Shown here one piece after another: positions 24,822 through 34,457 of a stretch of DNA of 51,106 nt. Origin of the DNA: Brumicola pallidula DSM 14239 = ACAM 615 (GTDB taxonomy: Bacteria; Pseudomonadota; Gammaproteobacteria; Enterobacterales; Alteromonadaceae); NCBI RefSeq assembly GCF_000428905.1, contig NZ_AUAV01000026.1:1-51106 (forward strand). The letters are read 5' to 3'. Below the pieces are notes generated by a model, which saw only the letters and a list, made by a program, of their open reading frames with translations, did not search any database and had not been told where the DNA came from. Positions within the stretch are counted from its first letter, which is position 1, and the number at the start of each line of letters is the position of its first letter. A program made the translations under genes and the position numbers.

Positions 24822-25645
24822 AACGCGGCTAAAATAATCCCAGCGCCAATGCTTAACCTCAGTATGTCGGCATCTCTGTTCCATACAAGTACGTTAACAA
24901 CAATACCTGCAGGAATAAGTAAATTGTTCATTACTGCCAATGAACCTACATTGACTAACGTTGCGCCTTTATTCCAGCCAAAATAGCCTAAGCCGGAAGC
25001 AATGATGCCTAGGTAGATAAGCACCCCCCATTGGGTTGGTGTACTAGGCAACATGTCTGTGTTGCCGAATAAAATATAGCAAATAATCGCGACTATTAAT
25101 GCGCCAATAAAAAACCAACCAAATACAGTCTTATGATCGAGAGTACTGTTATTCATTAATCTTTTGTAAGTAACTTGTCCTGTGGCAAAGCAAATGTTGG
25201 CGGCTTGCACTAACAACAGGCCAATCAAAAAGTCACTATTGATACTCTCGTAGCGGATAGCTACCGCACCACCTACGGCAATAATGGCAGCAAGGAAAAA
25301 GCGAGGATTAAAATGCCTTTCGATAGCATCGTTTAATAGGGTGATATAAAGGGGAGTCATTACTGTAAACAATAAGACTTCAGGCACAGACAAATATAAA
25401 AAGGAGTGATAGTAAAAACTATACATTACTCCAAGTTGTATGGCACCTATAAGCATGAGCTTTATCGCTAAGAGCTTGGGTGTTTGTGTCATCTTTAAAA
25501 ACGGTAAAAAAACTAAAGTAGCTAACGCAATGCGCATCAGGACGCTAAACCACGCATCAACCTGACCTGCTAAATAAACCCCAATTAAGCTAAATGAAAA
25601 AGCCCAAAGTAGCGTTACTGCTAATAAATAGCGCATAAATGCCAT
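24782..25645 (-). CDS. EamA/DMT-family transporter
   Basis: Protein of 287 residues with about ten hydrophobic helices in two EamA halves (about 5-130 and 145-280), for example YLLAVTLLWAFSFSLIGVYL and the second-half LIYLGIIASGLGYFGWNKGA typical of the family. It is an inner-membrane exporter of metabolites or amino acids; the substrate cannot be read from sequence. The last residues (ATESNSY) are encoded by a 16-bp tandem repeat. The gene stands alone and is divergent from the diguanylate cyclase at 25910, with 264 bases between. Confidence 0.88.
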   Translation of the reverse strand: MAFMRYLLAVTLLWAFSFSLIGVYLAGQVDAWFSVLMRIALATLVFLPFLKMTQTPKLLAIKLMLIGAIQLGVMYSFYYHSFLYLSVPEVLLFTVMTPLYITLLNDAIERHFNPRFFLAAIIAVGGAVAIRYESINSDFLIGLLLVQAANICFATGQVTYKRLMNNSTLDHKTVFGWFFIGALIVAIICYILFGNTDMLPSTPTQWGVLIYLGIIASGLGYFGWNKGATLVNVGSLAVMNNLLIPAGIVVNVLVWNRDADILRLSIGAGIILAALLLNQIATESNSY

Positions 25646-25909
25646 CGTTAAATAAATAATGACGGCAGTCTATCTGTTATAAATTCAGGTATAAACAATA
25701 AAAGGTCAAAAATGATATTAATCGCCCTTGCCTTTTAAAGATAGCCGGTAATATTTTAGACTAAAGTCTAGTGTTCTCATGTGTTTATAAAAAAAATGCT
25801 TTTATTTATTGCTTTAATTATTGAAATTATTAATATACAAAATTACATTTAAAACACGGACGTTTAGCAAAGTGAGTTTGAAAATACATCAATATAACCG
25901 AGGGCCGAG

Positions 25910-26938
25910 ATGAAGTTTTCTGAAAATTCAGACCAAGCTGCGGACTATCTTCGCCAAGCTGTTCCTGCCATGGTTAAGTATGCAATTGTACCTAATCCGC
26001 TAAACTATACGCTGTGGTACAGTTATTACTCAAAAGCATTTCCAACATTAAATAAAGAATTAGATCATGTCATAGAACGATATGGAACGTGTCCTTTAGA
26101 TGTAGGGGAAGCTTTATTTATTCAGCACATAACACAGTTGAATAAAGGCAGTGAAAAGCAGCTAGAATCGTTTCACAAAGCCTTCTTCCATATCGTCGAT
26201 AACTTATCTGTTTCCTTAGATAATACAGCGAAAGAAACAACCGGTTACTCGCAAGCCTTAATGCAAAATTTAACGGTACTTGGTACACATGAAGTTGATG
26301 CGGCGATGATACCTGTAGTAGAAAGATTAAATGAGAATGCAAATGCAATCTGTCTTGCAAATGAAGAGTTTCAAGGGAAATTAGTCGCAGCCCAAACTGA
26401 AATCAGCATGTTAAAAGCGGAACTTGAACAGAGTAAAAAAGAGGCAAACACGGATTCATTGACCGGTTTGTCTAACAGAAGAGTGTTGGAATCAATCTAC
26501 CATCAGTTTGTTGAAGAACATGGCGACAGTGATGAGCTTGCATTGATTATTATGGATATTGATAAATTTAAATTATTTAATGACACCCATGGTCACTTAT
26601 TGGGTGACCAAATTCTTAAATTTGTTGGTCAATTACTGCGTAAAGAATGCAAGGAACCGCTAGTGCCTGTGCGATTTGGTGGTGAAGAATTTGCGCTATT
26701 ATGCCCTCGTTATAGTCTTGAGAAATCACAGCAACTAGCTGAAAAGATTAGGGTGAAACTTTCATCGGTTGCTTTTAACAATAAGCGAACAGGCGATAAA
26801 ATTCCACCGATTACAGCATCATTTGGGGTTACTCTTAAAAAGCATGGCGATATTTTAAATAACGTTATTGAGCGCGCTGATCAGGCACTTTATGCAGCCA
26901 AAAGTGCTGGTAGGAACCAAGTTGTGCTCGCTAATTAA
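25910..26938 (+). CDS. Soluble diguanylate cyclase (GGDEF) without inhibitory site
   Basis: Protein of 342 residues, no membrane helices. The N-terminal half (about 1-150) is an all-helical region with NPLNYTLWYSYYSK, common to a group of cytoplasmic gammaproteobacterial cyclases; a coiled coil follows (about 150-180), then the GGDEF domain. The active site GGEEF is at 257-261 with MDIDKFKLFND at about 215-225. At the inhibitory-site position the sequence is KEPL (248-251) rather than RxxD, so product feedback should be weak or absent. It makes c-di-GMP in the cytoplasm. GAGGGCCGAG lies just upstream of the ATG. Confidence 0.92.
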   Translation: MKFSENSDQAADYLRQAVPAMVKYAIVPNPLNYTLWYSYYSKAFPTLNKELDHVIERYGTCPLDVGEALFIQHITQLNKGSEKQLESFHKAFFHIVDNLSVSLDNTAKETTGYSQALMQNLTVLGTHEVDAAMIPVVERLNENANAICLANEEFQGKLVAAQTEISMLKAELEQSKKEANTDSLTGLSNRRVLESIYHQFVEEHGDSDELALIIMDIDKFKLFNDTHGHLLGDQILKFVGQLLRKECKEPLVPVRFGGEEFALLCPRYSLEKSQQLAEKIRVKLSSVAFNNKRTGDKIPPITASFGVTLKKHGDILNNVIERADQALYAAKSAGRNQVVLAN

Positions 26939-27160
26939 GCGTTAGTGCTGGTATTTAGGTTGACAGTTACACGAGGTCAACCCACGGTATCGTGATTGGC
27001 TGGACAATAATCAAAGGCGTTATAGCAGCAGGACAAGACGTTGTCTCTGGCGCTGAAAATTGCAAAATAACCTCAATCATAATGTTTTTAATAATACAAT
27101 TTCATATCCTGTATATTACGCTACCTGATTTTCATATCTGATTTATTTGGCGGCGCTAAC

Positions 27161-28114
27161 GTGTTTACTATTTCTTTATCAATTCTTCCTATTTTTTTAT
27201 TATTATTGTTTGGTGCATTGTTACAAACTAAGCGCTTTCCAGCTGAGGATTTTTGGCCGGGCGTCGATAAGCTGGTGTACTGGGTTTTATTTCCATCCAT
27301 GTTGTTTTATAACATCTCAAAGGCCGACTTAAGCAGTTCTGTTTTATCCAGTTATGCCTTGATACTCGGTTTGTCTCTCTTAACAGTCTCGGTATTAGCA
27401 TTAATTATTAGTCTGATCAATCGCGTCGATAGGCCAACTGGCACTTCAATATTACAAGCTAGCATACGATTTAATTCCTTTATTGCTTTAGCATTAGCTA
27501 GCACCATATACGGCGAAGAAGGGCTTATCTTAGCGACGCTTGGTGCCGCTATTTTAATTCCCTGTGTGAACGTGGTGTTGGTGATCACAATGGTGAGCTT
27601 GCATGGCAATAAAAACAGCAAGTCTTTATCTAGTTTATTGATCAAAGAGTTGTTCAAAAACCCTCTGATCTTGTCTATTGCTGCCGGTGTGCTCGTTAAT
27701 TTGGCCGATATTGGTGATTTCGTGATTTTACTGACTGATATAACCGGTATTTTGGCTCGCGCCACTTTACCATTAGTGTTGCTTGCCGTTGGGGCCAGTT
27801 TGCGGTTGCACGCCTTAAAATCATCGACCAGATTATTAGTTTTCTCTACTTCAGCAAGACTCGTTGGCTTTCCATTGTGCATTGGAATAGGCTGCACTAT
27901 TCTTGGCTTAGGTCCACTGGAAGCCTGCGTTGCTATTCTTTTTGGTGCTGTTCCCACCGCTACATCTGGTTATGCGCTAGCCAAACAGCTTGGTGGCAAT
28001 GCCTCAATATTGTCTGTGTTTATCAGCGTACAAACCGGGTTAACCTTGCTGACATTGCCGTTCACGGTATGGTTTAGCCAAATCTGGTTTGGTTATAATT
28101 CACTACTCAATTAG
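27161..28114 (+). CDS. AEC-family transporter (auxin efflux carrier-like)
   Basis: Protein of 317 residues with about ten membrane helices in two five-helix halves, starting FTISLSILPIFLLLLFGALL; the family segment FWPGVDKLVYWVLFPSMLFY and the second-half GAVPTATSGYALAKQLGG match AEC permeases (malonate/malate or auxin efflux type). It is an inner-membrane secondary transporter of organic acids, substrate unknown. The start is GTG at 27161. A GGTTGAC/GTCAACC inverted repeat (26958-26982) lies after the preceding gene but lacks a T run. Confidence 0.88.
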   Translation: MFTISLSILPIFLLLLFGALLQTKRFPAEDFWPGVDKLVYWVLFPSMLFYNISKADLSSSVLSSYALILGLSLLTVSVLALIISLINRVDRPTGTSILQASIRFNSFIALALASTIYGEEGLILATLGAAILIPCVNVVLVITMVSLHGNKNSKSLSSLLIKELFKNPLILSIAAGVLVNLADIGDFVILLTDITGILARATLPLVLLAVGASLRLHALKSSTRLLVFSTSARLVGFPLCIGIGCTILGLGPLEACVAILFGAVPTATSGYALAKQLGGNASILSVFISVQTGLTLLTLPFTVWFSQIWFGYNSLLN

Positions 28115-28246
28115 TCGATATTAATACATCAAACAAAGCGCTTATTTGCGTCTGGGCAGGAAAGTCAGGCGCAAAAAAAACGCGATAAAGATTTTTATTA
28201 ATCATCATCACGTTTCTTTGTATTGTTAAATTATGAAGTAGGGTGC

Positions 28247-28771
28247 TTAGCTCAATTCAGCCAAACATAGCTCCTCATTAATTTGTTTACACCACGCTTT
28301 CACTCGCTGTTCAGTTAATTCCGGCTGACGGTCTTCATCAATACCTAAACCGACAAAATGATCATCGTCAGCCATTCCTTTTGATGCTTCGAAGTCGTAA
28401 CCTTCAGTTGACCACTGTCCGACTAAAATGGCGCCTTTAGATTCTACTATGTCTCTAATCATACCCATTGCATCGAGGAAATATTCGGCGTAGTCTTCTT
28501 GATCGCCACAACCGAATATAGCGACAAGTTTGTCTTCAAAATCAATTTCTTCTAGGTCAGGAAAGAAGTCATCCCAGTCACATTGAGCTTCGCCATAATA
28601 CCAAGTCGGAATACCAAATATTAATAAATCAAATTCAGCGATGTCTTCTTTACTGCTTTTAGCAATATCTTTGACGTCAATGAGTTTACTACCCAATTCT
28701 TTTTGGATCATTTTGCCAATGTGCTCTGTGTTACCTGTATCGCTGCCAAAAAATAAACCAACGCTAGCCAT
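28247..28771 (-). CDS. fldA: Flavodoxin FldA (long-chain)
   Basis: Protein of 174 residues. FMN phosphate loop GSDTGNTE at 9-16, then GIPTWYYGEAQCDWDDFFP (the W that stacks on FMN), FGCGDQEDYAEYF and ASKGMADDDHFVGLGIDEDR, all as in E. coli FldA; the loop after residue 120 marks the long-chain type. It carries electrons at low potential to enzymes such as pyruvate-formate lyase activase, biotin and methionine synthases. It follows DUF2788 and ybfF on the same strand, an order conserved in Vibrio and Alteromonadales. No fur gene follows it here. Confidence 0.96.
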   Translation of the reverse strand: MASVGLFFGSDTGNTEHIGKMIQKELGSKLIDVKDIAKSSKEDIAEFDLLIFGIPTWYYGEAQCDWDDFFPDLEEIDFEDKLVAIFGCGDQEDYAEYFLDAMGMIRDIVESKGAILVGQWSTEGYDFEASKGMADDDHFVGLGIDEDRQPELTEQRVKAWCKQINEELCLAELS

Positions 28772-28811
28772 TTGTTACCCTCTAAAACGTCTTATTGATT
28801 GCACTAGCTTA

Positions 28812-29030
28812 CTAAACTCCGCTAGCGCCATAAATTAATTGAATGATGCCTTTAGCTACAAACCCTGCAGCACCTAGTCCTAAAACCCCATAAGCAACAA
28901 CTCTACCTACCAATGGTACATCATTCTTAGTTAGTACGTCATGGATCGCTAAACCGAGCAGTATAAACAAACCGATTAGACTCACATATAATACTATGGA
29001 CTCAATTTGTTGATAGTTTTCTGGTGTCAT
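28812..29030 (-). CDS. DUF2788 small membrane protein
   Basis: Protein of 72 residues from ATG 29030 (MTPENYQQIESIVLYVSLIG), where GGAG lies five bases upstream; a GTG six bases earlier lies directly on that site and is unlikely. Two membrane helices are visible (about 12-29 and 44-65). It matches DUF2788, a family of unknown function usually found between ybfF and fldA in gammaproteobacteria, as here. An operon ybfF - DUF2788 - fldA is probable, with 97 and 40 bases between genes. Confidence 0.85.
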   Translation of the reverse strand: MTPENYQQIESIVLYVSLIGLFILLGLAIHDVLTKNDVPLVGRVVAYGVLGLGAAGFVAKGIIQLIYGASGV

Positions 29031-29127
29031 ACACACTCCACAAGCGACATGAGTAACTTTGGGGATAATATTAGCACAACTAAGCTAGTTTTTTGAAGCC
29101 ACTTAATTGATTAATAATGTATCAATG

Positions 29128-29928
29128 TCACTTATGCGTGCCAAGTATAATGCGGGTTAACAGCGTGTTAACAAGTTGAGGCTTCTCAGCATGAAGCCAA
29201 TGCCCAGTATCAACAACTTTTGCTTTTGCATTTGGGAACTGAGCCTTTATGTTTGCTTGATGCGCCGCTGTAATGTAATCACTATTACTGCCTTTAATAA
29301 ATGTAATGTCGCCACAGAACAATTCGCCTTCAAAAGGCCAATCACTCAATAACGGATAGTCACGGGTAAGCAAATGCAGGTTAAAGCGCCATCGCCACTG
29401 TTTTTCGGCATCTTGAAACAGACTTTTGAGCAAAAATGACCGTATTCCCGGGGCGTCAATATACTCAGACAGTTGCGCCATTGCTTCTTTTCTATCCGCT
29501 ATATTACCAAGTTTTACGTTGCTCAAGCCATCGATAACGTTTTGATGTCGTTGTTCATATTTGACTGGTGCTATGTCCATTATTACCAGTTTTTCTATCA
29601 GTTCGGGTGCTAAACTTGCTGCTCTCATCGCAATTTTGCCACCCAATGAATGCGCGACTACAAATGCTTTATCAATATTCAGAGACTGCAGCGTTTGGAT
29701 GATTTGTTGCGCCCAAATATCGAAACTAAAGCGCTCGCTCCAAGGAGACTTGCCATGATCAGGTAGGTCAATTGAAATGACATGATGGGTGGTTTCAAAC
29801 TGGCGGCGAATAACAGAGAGGTTATCATTGCTACCAAATAAGCCATGTATAAGCACTACGCTAGCTTGATAGGGAGAGGAAGCTAAATGTTCCTCTCCAA
29901 ACGTCTGACTAAAAAGTAATTCTGACAT
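29128..29928 (-). CDS. ybfF: Alpha/beta-fold esterase YbfF
   Basis: Protein of 266 residues from ATG 29928 (MSELLFSQTF); extending to 30027 would run into the ETF-QO gene. HGLFGS (28-33) is the oxyanion loop, AHSLGG carries the nucleophile Ser94, and TGHWLHAEKP near the C-terminus supplies His. This is the layout of E. coli YbfF, a soluble acyl-esterase active on acyl-CoA and small esters in vitro. It starts eight bases after the ETF-QO stop, so it is probably co-transcribed with it, and it heads the conserved ybfF - DUF2788 - fldA set. Confidence 0.88.
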   Translation of the reverse strand: MSELLFSQTFGEEHLASSPYQASVVLIHGLFGSNDNLSVIRRQFETTHHVISIDLPDHGKSPWSERFSFDIWAQQIIQTLQSLNIDKAFVVAHSLGGKIAMRAASLAPELIEKLVIMDIAPVKYEQRHQNVIDGLSNVKLGNIADRKEAMAQLSEYIDAPGIRSFLLKSLFQDAEKQWRWRFNLHLLTRDYPLLSDWPFEGELFCGDITFIKGSNSDYITAAHQANIKAQFPNAKAKVVDTGHWLHAEKPQLVNTLLTRIILGTHK

Positions 29929-29936
29929 ATTAACAA

Positions 29937-31571
29937 TTACATATTTGGGTAGTTTGGACCGCCGGTACCCTCGGGCACGATCCAATTTATGTTTTGATTT
30001 GGGTCTTTGATATCGCATGTTTTGCAATGTATACAGTTTTGAGCATTGATTTGAAGCTGTTTGTCTCCTGTAGCGCTTTCAATAATCTCATATACACCTG
30101 CTGGACAATACCGTTGAGCCGGTTCATCATATTTTGGTAAATTTATCTTAATCGGAATACTAGGGTCTTTTAGGACTAAGTGGCATGGTTGGTCTTCTTC
30201 ATGGTTTGTATTTGACAAAAATACCGATGACAACTTATCGAAACTTAATATACCATCAGGTTTTGGGTAGTCAATTTTCGGCATATCTGCGGCTAGTTTT
30301 AAACAAGCATGATCGGCTTTTGAATCGCTAATGGTAAAGGGGAGTTTACCGCCAAAGAAGTTTTGATCTAAGGTGTTGTATGCACCGCCGACGTAATTGC
30401 CAAATTTATGAATGGCTGCACCAAAGTTTCTCGAGCGATATAATTCGTCATATAGCCAAGATTGCTTAAATGCGTCGGTATATTCAATAGGGTCTTTCAC
30501 TTTAACAGACTCTACTGAGAGTAATTCAAACAAAGTCTCTGCCGCAATTAAGCCCGACTTCATTGCAGTATGATTGCCTTTGATTTTCGCGAAATTCAAT
30601 GTACCAGCGTCGCAACCGACTATTAATCCACCTGGGAAGGTCATTTTAGGAAGCGAATGAAAGCCGCCTTTAGCTATCGCTCTTGCACCATAAGTAACGC
30701 GCTTGCCGCCTTTTAGTGTATCGGCCATAATTGGGTGATGTTTTAAACGCTGAAATTCATCAAAAGGACTTAGATGCGGGTTCGAATAATTAAGGTCAAC
30801 AATCAAGCCAACAAATACTTGATTATTTTCGGCATGATACAAATAGCTACCACCTGTAGTATCAGTCAAAGGCCAACCTGCCGTGTGTACCACTAGCCCT
30901 TCTTGATGCTGCTCAGCTGGAACATCCCAAATTTCTTTAAAGCCGAGCGCATAATGCTGAGGTGAGACATCTTTGTTTAGGTCAAACTGCTGCAAGAGTT
31001 GTTTACCTAGATGTCCGTGACAACCCTCGGCAAATACAGTGTACTTTGCGGTTAACAACATACCCGGCATGAAGCTGTCTTTTTGTTCTCCAGCTTCGCT
31101 AACTCCCATATCACCGGTGATAACACCACCAACACTACCATCCTCATTATAATGTACATTGGCCGCGGTAAAGCCTGGAAAAACTTCAACACCCAGTTGT
31201 TCAGCTTGTTCAGCCAGCCAACGACACATATTCGCCATACTTGCAATATAATTGCCAGTATTATGCATGGTTTTTGGTGCCATAAAATTAGGTAGTTTAG
31301 TAGAACCTGTTTTGCTATTGAGTAAATAAATATGGTCTTCGGTTACCTTGGTAGTTAAAGGCGCACCTAATTCAGCCCAATTTGGAAATAATTCATCGAG
31401 TGCTCTAGTTTCGAAAACGGCACCTGAAAGAATATGCGCACCTACTTCTGACCCTTTTTCGAGTACACAAACGTTTAATTCTTGACCTTTTTCATTCGCC
31501 AATTGCTTGAGTTTACAAGCAGTTGACAGGCCTGAAGGGCCAGCGCCAACTACGATTACATCAAACTCCAT
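29937..31571 (-). CDS. Electron transfer flavoprotein-ubiquinone oxidoreductase
   Basis: Protein of 544 residues from ATG 31571 (MEFDVIVVGAGPSGLSTACK), with GAGAAG just upstream; a GTG five codons earlier is possible. It shows the FAD-binding GAGPSG at the start, a membrane-facing UQ region (YALGFKEIWDVP, GGSYLYHAENNQVFVGL), GCDAGTLNFAKIKGNHTAM, and near the C-terminus the [4Fe-4S] ligands CPAGVYE, CIHCKTCDIKDP. It takes electrons from reduced ETF at the inner membrane and passes them to ubiquinone. It is divergent from etfBA, the genes of its partner, with 260 bases between, and is followed by ybfF. Confidence 0.96.
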   Translation of the reverse strand: MEFDVIVVGAGPSGLSTACKLKQLANEKGQELNVCVLEKGSEVGAHILSGAVFETRALDELFPNWAELGAPLTTKVTEDHIYLLNSKTGSTKLPNFMAPKTMHNTGNYIASMANMCRWLAEQAEQLGVEVFPGFTAANVHYNEDGSVGGVITGDMGVSEAGEQKDSFMPGMLLTAKYTVFAEGCHGHLGKQLLQQFDLNKDVSPQHYALGFKEIWDVPAEQHQEGLVVHTAGWPLTDTTGGSYLYHAENNQVFVGLIVDLNYSNPHLSPFDEFQRLKHHPIMADTLKGGKRVTYGARAIAKGGFHSLPKMTFPGGLIVGCDAGTLNFAKIKGNHTAMKSGLIAAETLFELLSVESVKVKDPIEYTDAFKQSWLYDELYRSRNFGAAIHKFGNYVGGAYNTLDQNFFGGKLPFTISDSKADHACLKLAADMPKIDYPKPDGILSFDKLSSVFLSNTNHEEDQPCHLVLKDPSIPIKINLPKYDEPAQRYCPAGVYEIIESATGDKQLQINAQNCIHCKTCDIKDPNQNINWIVPEGTGGPNYPNM

Positions 31572-31706
31572 TACTTCTCTTTCCACGTGTGTCTCCCAAA
31601 CAACTCATACCAGTTATAGTAAAACATTAATTAATTGAATTTTACAGCTTGTCGAAACATTGTAAAATGTAAATACCAACTAAATTTATAATATAGTGAA
31701 TACAGG

Positions 31707-31722
31707 TTGACGTTTACGTAAA
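31707..31722. promoter_or_regulatory. Possible operator in the etf divergent region
   Basis: TTGACG followed directly by the perfect palindrome TTTACGTAAA. It lies between the divergent ETF-QO and etfB genes, about 110 bases before the etfB ATG. The form resembles operators I recall for LiuR, the MerR-type regulator of branched-chain acid catabolism that includes etf genes in related bacteria; that assignment is from memory and is uncertain. Confidence 0.35.
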
Positions 31723-31830
31723 GTGCAAGTAGATTTTGCACCAACAAGTTGGTATGAATGCTATATTTACTTACATCTGTAATTAAAGCGAATAGTATTT
31801 ATTTATCGAAAGCCCTAAATAGAGGTTATT

Positions 31831-32589
31831 ATGAAAATTTTAGTACCGGTAAAACGGGCAGTAGACTACAACGTGAAGGTACGAGTAAAACCTGACAACT
31901 CAGGTGTTGACCTTAATAATGTGAAAATGGCGATTAACCCTTTTTGTGAAATTGCGATTGAAGAAGCAATACGTCTAAAAGAAAAGGGCGTAGCAACTGA
32001 AGTTGTTGTTGTTTCAATTGGCGACAAGGCTTGCCAAGAACAAATTCGCACTGGCTTAGCATTAGGTGCGGACCGCGGCATTCATATTGAAACGAACACC
32101 GGCGTGGTTGTTGATTCACTGCAAGTGGCAAAGTTGCTGCAAAAAGTAGTTGAGGCTGAAAAGCCTGATTTGGTGATCCTCGGTAAACAGGCAATAGATT
32201 CTGATAATAATCAAACTGGCCAAATGCTTGCTGCACTGACTGGTATGCCGCAAGGTACATTTGCCTCTGAAGTTGTGGTGGCTGATGGCTCTGTTAATGT
32301 TACTCGAGAAATTGATGGCGGTTTGCAAACGGTTAAGTTGCAGTTGCCAGCAGTGGTTACCACCGATTTGCGTTTAAATGAACCGAGGTACGCATCATTG
32401 CCCAACATCATGAAAGCAAAGCGTAAACCAATTGACGTTAAACCGGTTGCTGATTTTGGTGTTGATATGACATCCAAAGTGACTGTGATTAAGGTTGAAG
32501 CACCTGCTCAACGCGTTGGCGGGGTAAAGGTTGCTGACGTAGCTGAATTGGTTCAAAAATTAAAAAATGAAGCGAAGGTGATAGCATGA
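31831..32589 (+). CDS. etfB: Electron transfer flavoprotein beta subunit
   Basis: Protein of 252 residues, the usual length. [20 protein letters not shown] at the start, [13 protein letters not shown]-type helix, [31 protein letters not shown] (the AMP-binding region) and [20 protein letters not shown] (the acyl-CoA dehydrogenase recognition-loop area) identify EtfB. It forms the ETF heterodimer with EtfA and accepts electrons from acyl-CoA dehydrogenases. AGAGG lies before the ATG. The stop overlaps the etfA start (ATGA), so the subunits are made in a coupled 1:1 way. Confidence 0.97.
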   Translation: MKILVPVKRAVDYNVKVRVKPDNSGVDLNNVKMAINPFCEIAIEEAIRLKEKGVATEVVVVSIGDKACQEQIRTGLALGADRGIHIETNTGVVVDSLQVAKLLQKVVEAEKPDLVILGKQAIDSDNNQTGQMLAALTGMPQGTFASEVVVADGSVNVTREIDGGLQTVKLQLPAVVTTDLRLNEPRYASLPNIMKAKRKPIDVKPVADFGVDMTSKVTVIKVEAPAQRVGGVKVADVAELVQKLKNEAKVIA

Positions 32590-33512
32590 GTGTATTAGTT
32601 TATGCAGAACACGATAACGTATCGTTAAAAATAGAAACCAACAAATTAGTTCATGCGGCCCTTGGTGTGTCGTCAGATATTATCGTACTGGTTGCAGGTT
32701 CGGGTTGCGTTGCTATTGCTGAGGCAGCGGCGAAAATATCAGGTGTGAGCAAAGTAATTTTAGCCGACAATGCTGTTTATGAACATCAATTACCAGAAAA
32801 TATTGCGGATCTGGTGGTTGAAGTTGCTGCTGATTATTCGCATGTTTTTGCAGCAGCAACAACAACAGGTAAAAACTTTATGCCGCGCGTTGCTGCTCTG
32901 TTAGATGTAGCACAAATATCTGATATTATTAAAGTAGAGTCCGAAGACACGTTTGTTCGTCCTATCTATGCCGGTAGTGCAATTGCGACAGTGCAATCAG
33001 CGGATACTAAAAAGATAGTCACTGTGCGAGCGGCTTCTTTTGATGCTGCGGCTAATGAGGGCAGTGCATCAGTTGAGTTGTTGGACACAGTCAAAACGTC
33101 TGAAAAATCAAGCTATATATCTGCTGAACTAACCGTATCTGCACGTCCAGAACTAACCGCCGCAGATGTCATTATATCGGGTGGTCGTGGTATGCAAAAC
33201 GGTGAAAATTTTGTACTACTTAATGGCATCGCTGACAAATTGGGTGCTGCTATTGGTGCATCGAGAGCTGCTGTTGACGCTGGTTTTGTGCCAAATGATA
33301 TGCAGGTTGGGCAAACGGGTAAAATCGTTGCTCCACAGTTATATATTGCTGTTGGCATTTCGGGTGCGATCCAGCATTTAGCTGGTATGAAGGACAGTAA
33401 AGTGATTGTAGCAATCAATAAAGATGAAGAGGCTCCAATCTTTTCGGTTGCCGACTATGGCTTAGTAGGCGATTTGTTTGATGTCTTACCTCAGTTAGAA
33501 GCCGCACTTTAA
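32586..33512 (+). CDS. etfA: Electron transfer flavoprotein alpha subunit
   Basis: Protein of 308 residues, typical for EtfA. The C-terminal FAD domain shows [53 protein letters not shown] and [20 protein letters not shown], including the Arg and Ser/Thr contacts to FAD. It pairs with EtfB and delivers electrons to ETF-QO encoded on the other side of the divergent region. Its ATG overlaps the etfB stop by four bases. A terminator follows at 33546. Confidence 0.97.
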   Translation: MSVLVYAEHDNVSLKIETNKLVHAALGVSSDIIVLVAGSGCVAIAEAAAKISGVSKVILADNAVYEHQLPENIADLVVEVAADYSHVFAAATTTGKNFMPRVAALLDVAQISDIIKVESEDTFVRPIYAGSAIATVQSADTKKIVTVRAASFDAAANEGSASVELLDTVKTSEKSSYISAELTVSARPELTAADVIISGGRGMQNGENFVLLNGIADKLGAAIGASRAAVDAGFVPNDMQVGQTGKIVAPQLYIAVGISGAIQHLAGMKDSKVIVAINKDEEAPIFSVADYGLVGDLFDVLPQLEAAL

Positions 33513-33545
33513 ATAGCACATGTAAAGTAAACCGATAACTTGATA

Positions 33546-33581
33546 AGCCCTTGTGAACATAAAGTCACGAGGGCTTTTTTT
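33546..33581 (+). terminator. Rho-independent terminator of etfBA
   Basis: AGCCCT and GTGA (33546-33556) pair with TCAC and AGGGCT (33565-33575), each arm with one bulged base, followed by seven T. It lies 34 bases after the etfA stop. Confidence 0.9.
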
Positions 33582-33652
33582 GTCATTTAAAAGCACAACA
33601 TAAAGGGTTATGACCAATCAATTATGTAGCAGGTTTGGGTTCAGTGGATGAG

Positions 33653-34126
33653 TTAGTTTGCAGCCAACCAGTCATCTGCTTTTTGTTTATCAGACAATTT
33701 TGCTTGGACCCAAAACTCACCTTCTGAGCTTACTTCTTTCTTCCAAAATGGGGCCTTTGTCTTCAAAAAATCCATGATATATTCTGTTGCTGCAAATGCC
33801 GCTTTGCGATGTTTACTGCTTACTCCGACAAACACAATTTGTTCGTCAGGTGTTAATTTTCCAATTCGATGAATAATGTTAATTGCACCTAAAGGCCAAC
33901 GTTGACGAGCCTGTTCACAAATATTCATAAGGCTCTTTTGTGTCATTTCTGGGTAATGTTCGAGTGTCATATAATGCAAGTTGCCACGTTCAGTAAGCTC
34001 TCTTACTAGCCCTGTAAAGGTCACTATTGCGCCGTCTGAATCAGCATTTTTTTGGATTTTTGCATACACGCAAGCATGGTCAAAATCATGCGCTTGTATA
34101 CTAATAAATGTAGTTGGTTGTTTCAT
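33653..34126 (-). CDS. moaE: Molybdopterin synthase catalytic subunit MoaE
   Basis: Protein of 157 residues (about 150 in E. coli). MoaE motifs are clear: GAIVTFTGLVRELT near the start, VTLEHYPEMT-like MTLEHYPEMTQKSL, IIHRIGKLTPDEQIVFVGVS, SKHRKAAFAATEYIMDFLKT and KAPFWKKE with the active-site lysines. With MoaD it inserts two sulfurs into precursor Z to form molybdopterin. No moaD, moaA, moaB or moaC lies in the window, so this gene is separated from its usual partners or they sit elsewhere. It is convergent with etfA. Confidence 0.95.
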   Translation of the reverse strand: MKQPTTFISIQAHDFDHACVYAKIQKNADSDGAIVTFTGLVRELTERGNLHYMTLEHYPEMTQKSLMNICEQARQRWPLGAINIIHRIGKLTPDEQIVFVGVSSKHRKAAFAATEYIMDFLKTKAPFWKKEVSSEGEFWVQAKLSDKQKADDWLAAN

Positions 34127-34457
34127 AAATTCGATTGCAACGCCAATTGAAATTCGTTTGAGGGTTTATTATGTCGGCTAAGCATCGTTGCTGTTGACTG
34201 GTAAAAATGATAACTCGAAAGTGTAGCGCAACAGCATATGATTAGAGTCAGGTTTTATGGGCTTATATTTACAGTAGATTCCCATGAAATGGGACCATAT
34301 TCAACAGCTAAAACTGTATGGTGAGTTACCTGAAGTTAATTTAAGGATAAAACCCGGGTGAATAAAGACAATTAAACTATCGAGAAATATTTATTTATTC
34401 CTTATACTACTCTCGCGCTTATGAACTTTCATTACACATTGAATAGGGGAATTTACT
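34127..34457. other. Intergenic region before the exonuclease gene
   Basis: No gene is convincing here. TTCCCATGAAATGGGAC near 34276-34292 is a small hairpin. A 25-codon frame begins with the ATG inside that hairpin (34284) but has no ribosome binding site. The promoters of moaE and of the exonuclease gene must lie here. Confidence 0.4.

Noticed and set aside
27352-27957. 201-residue minus-strand frame
   Set aside because: It is antisense to the AEC transporter, whose membrane-protein sequence is clearly the coding one; composition is what antisense of a hydrophobic gene gives.
34284-34361. 25-codon frame MKWDHIQQLKLYGELPEVNL...
   Set aside because: No ribosome binding site, and its ATG sits in a hairpin; no other support.
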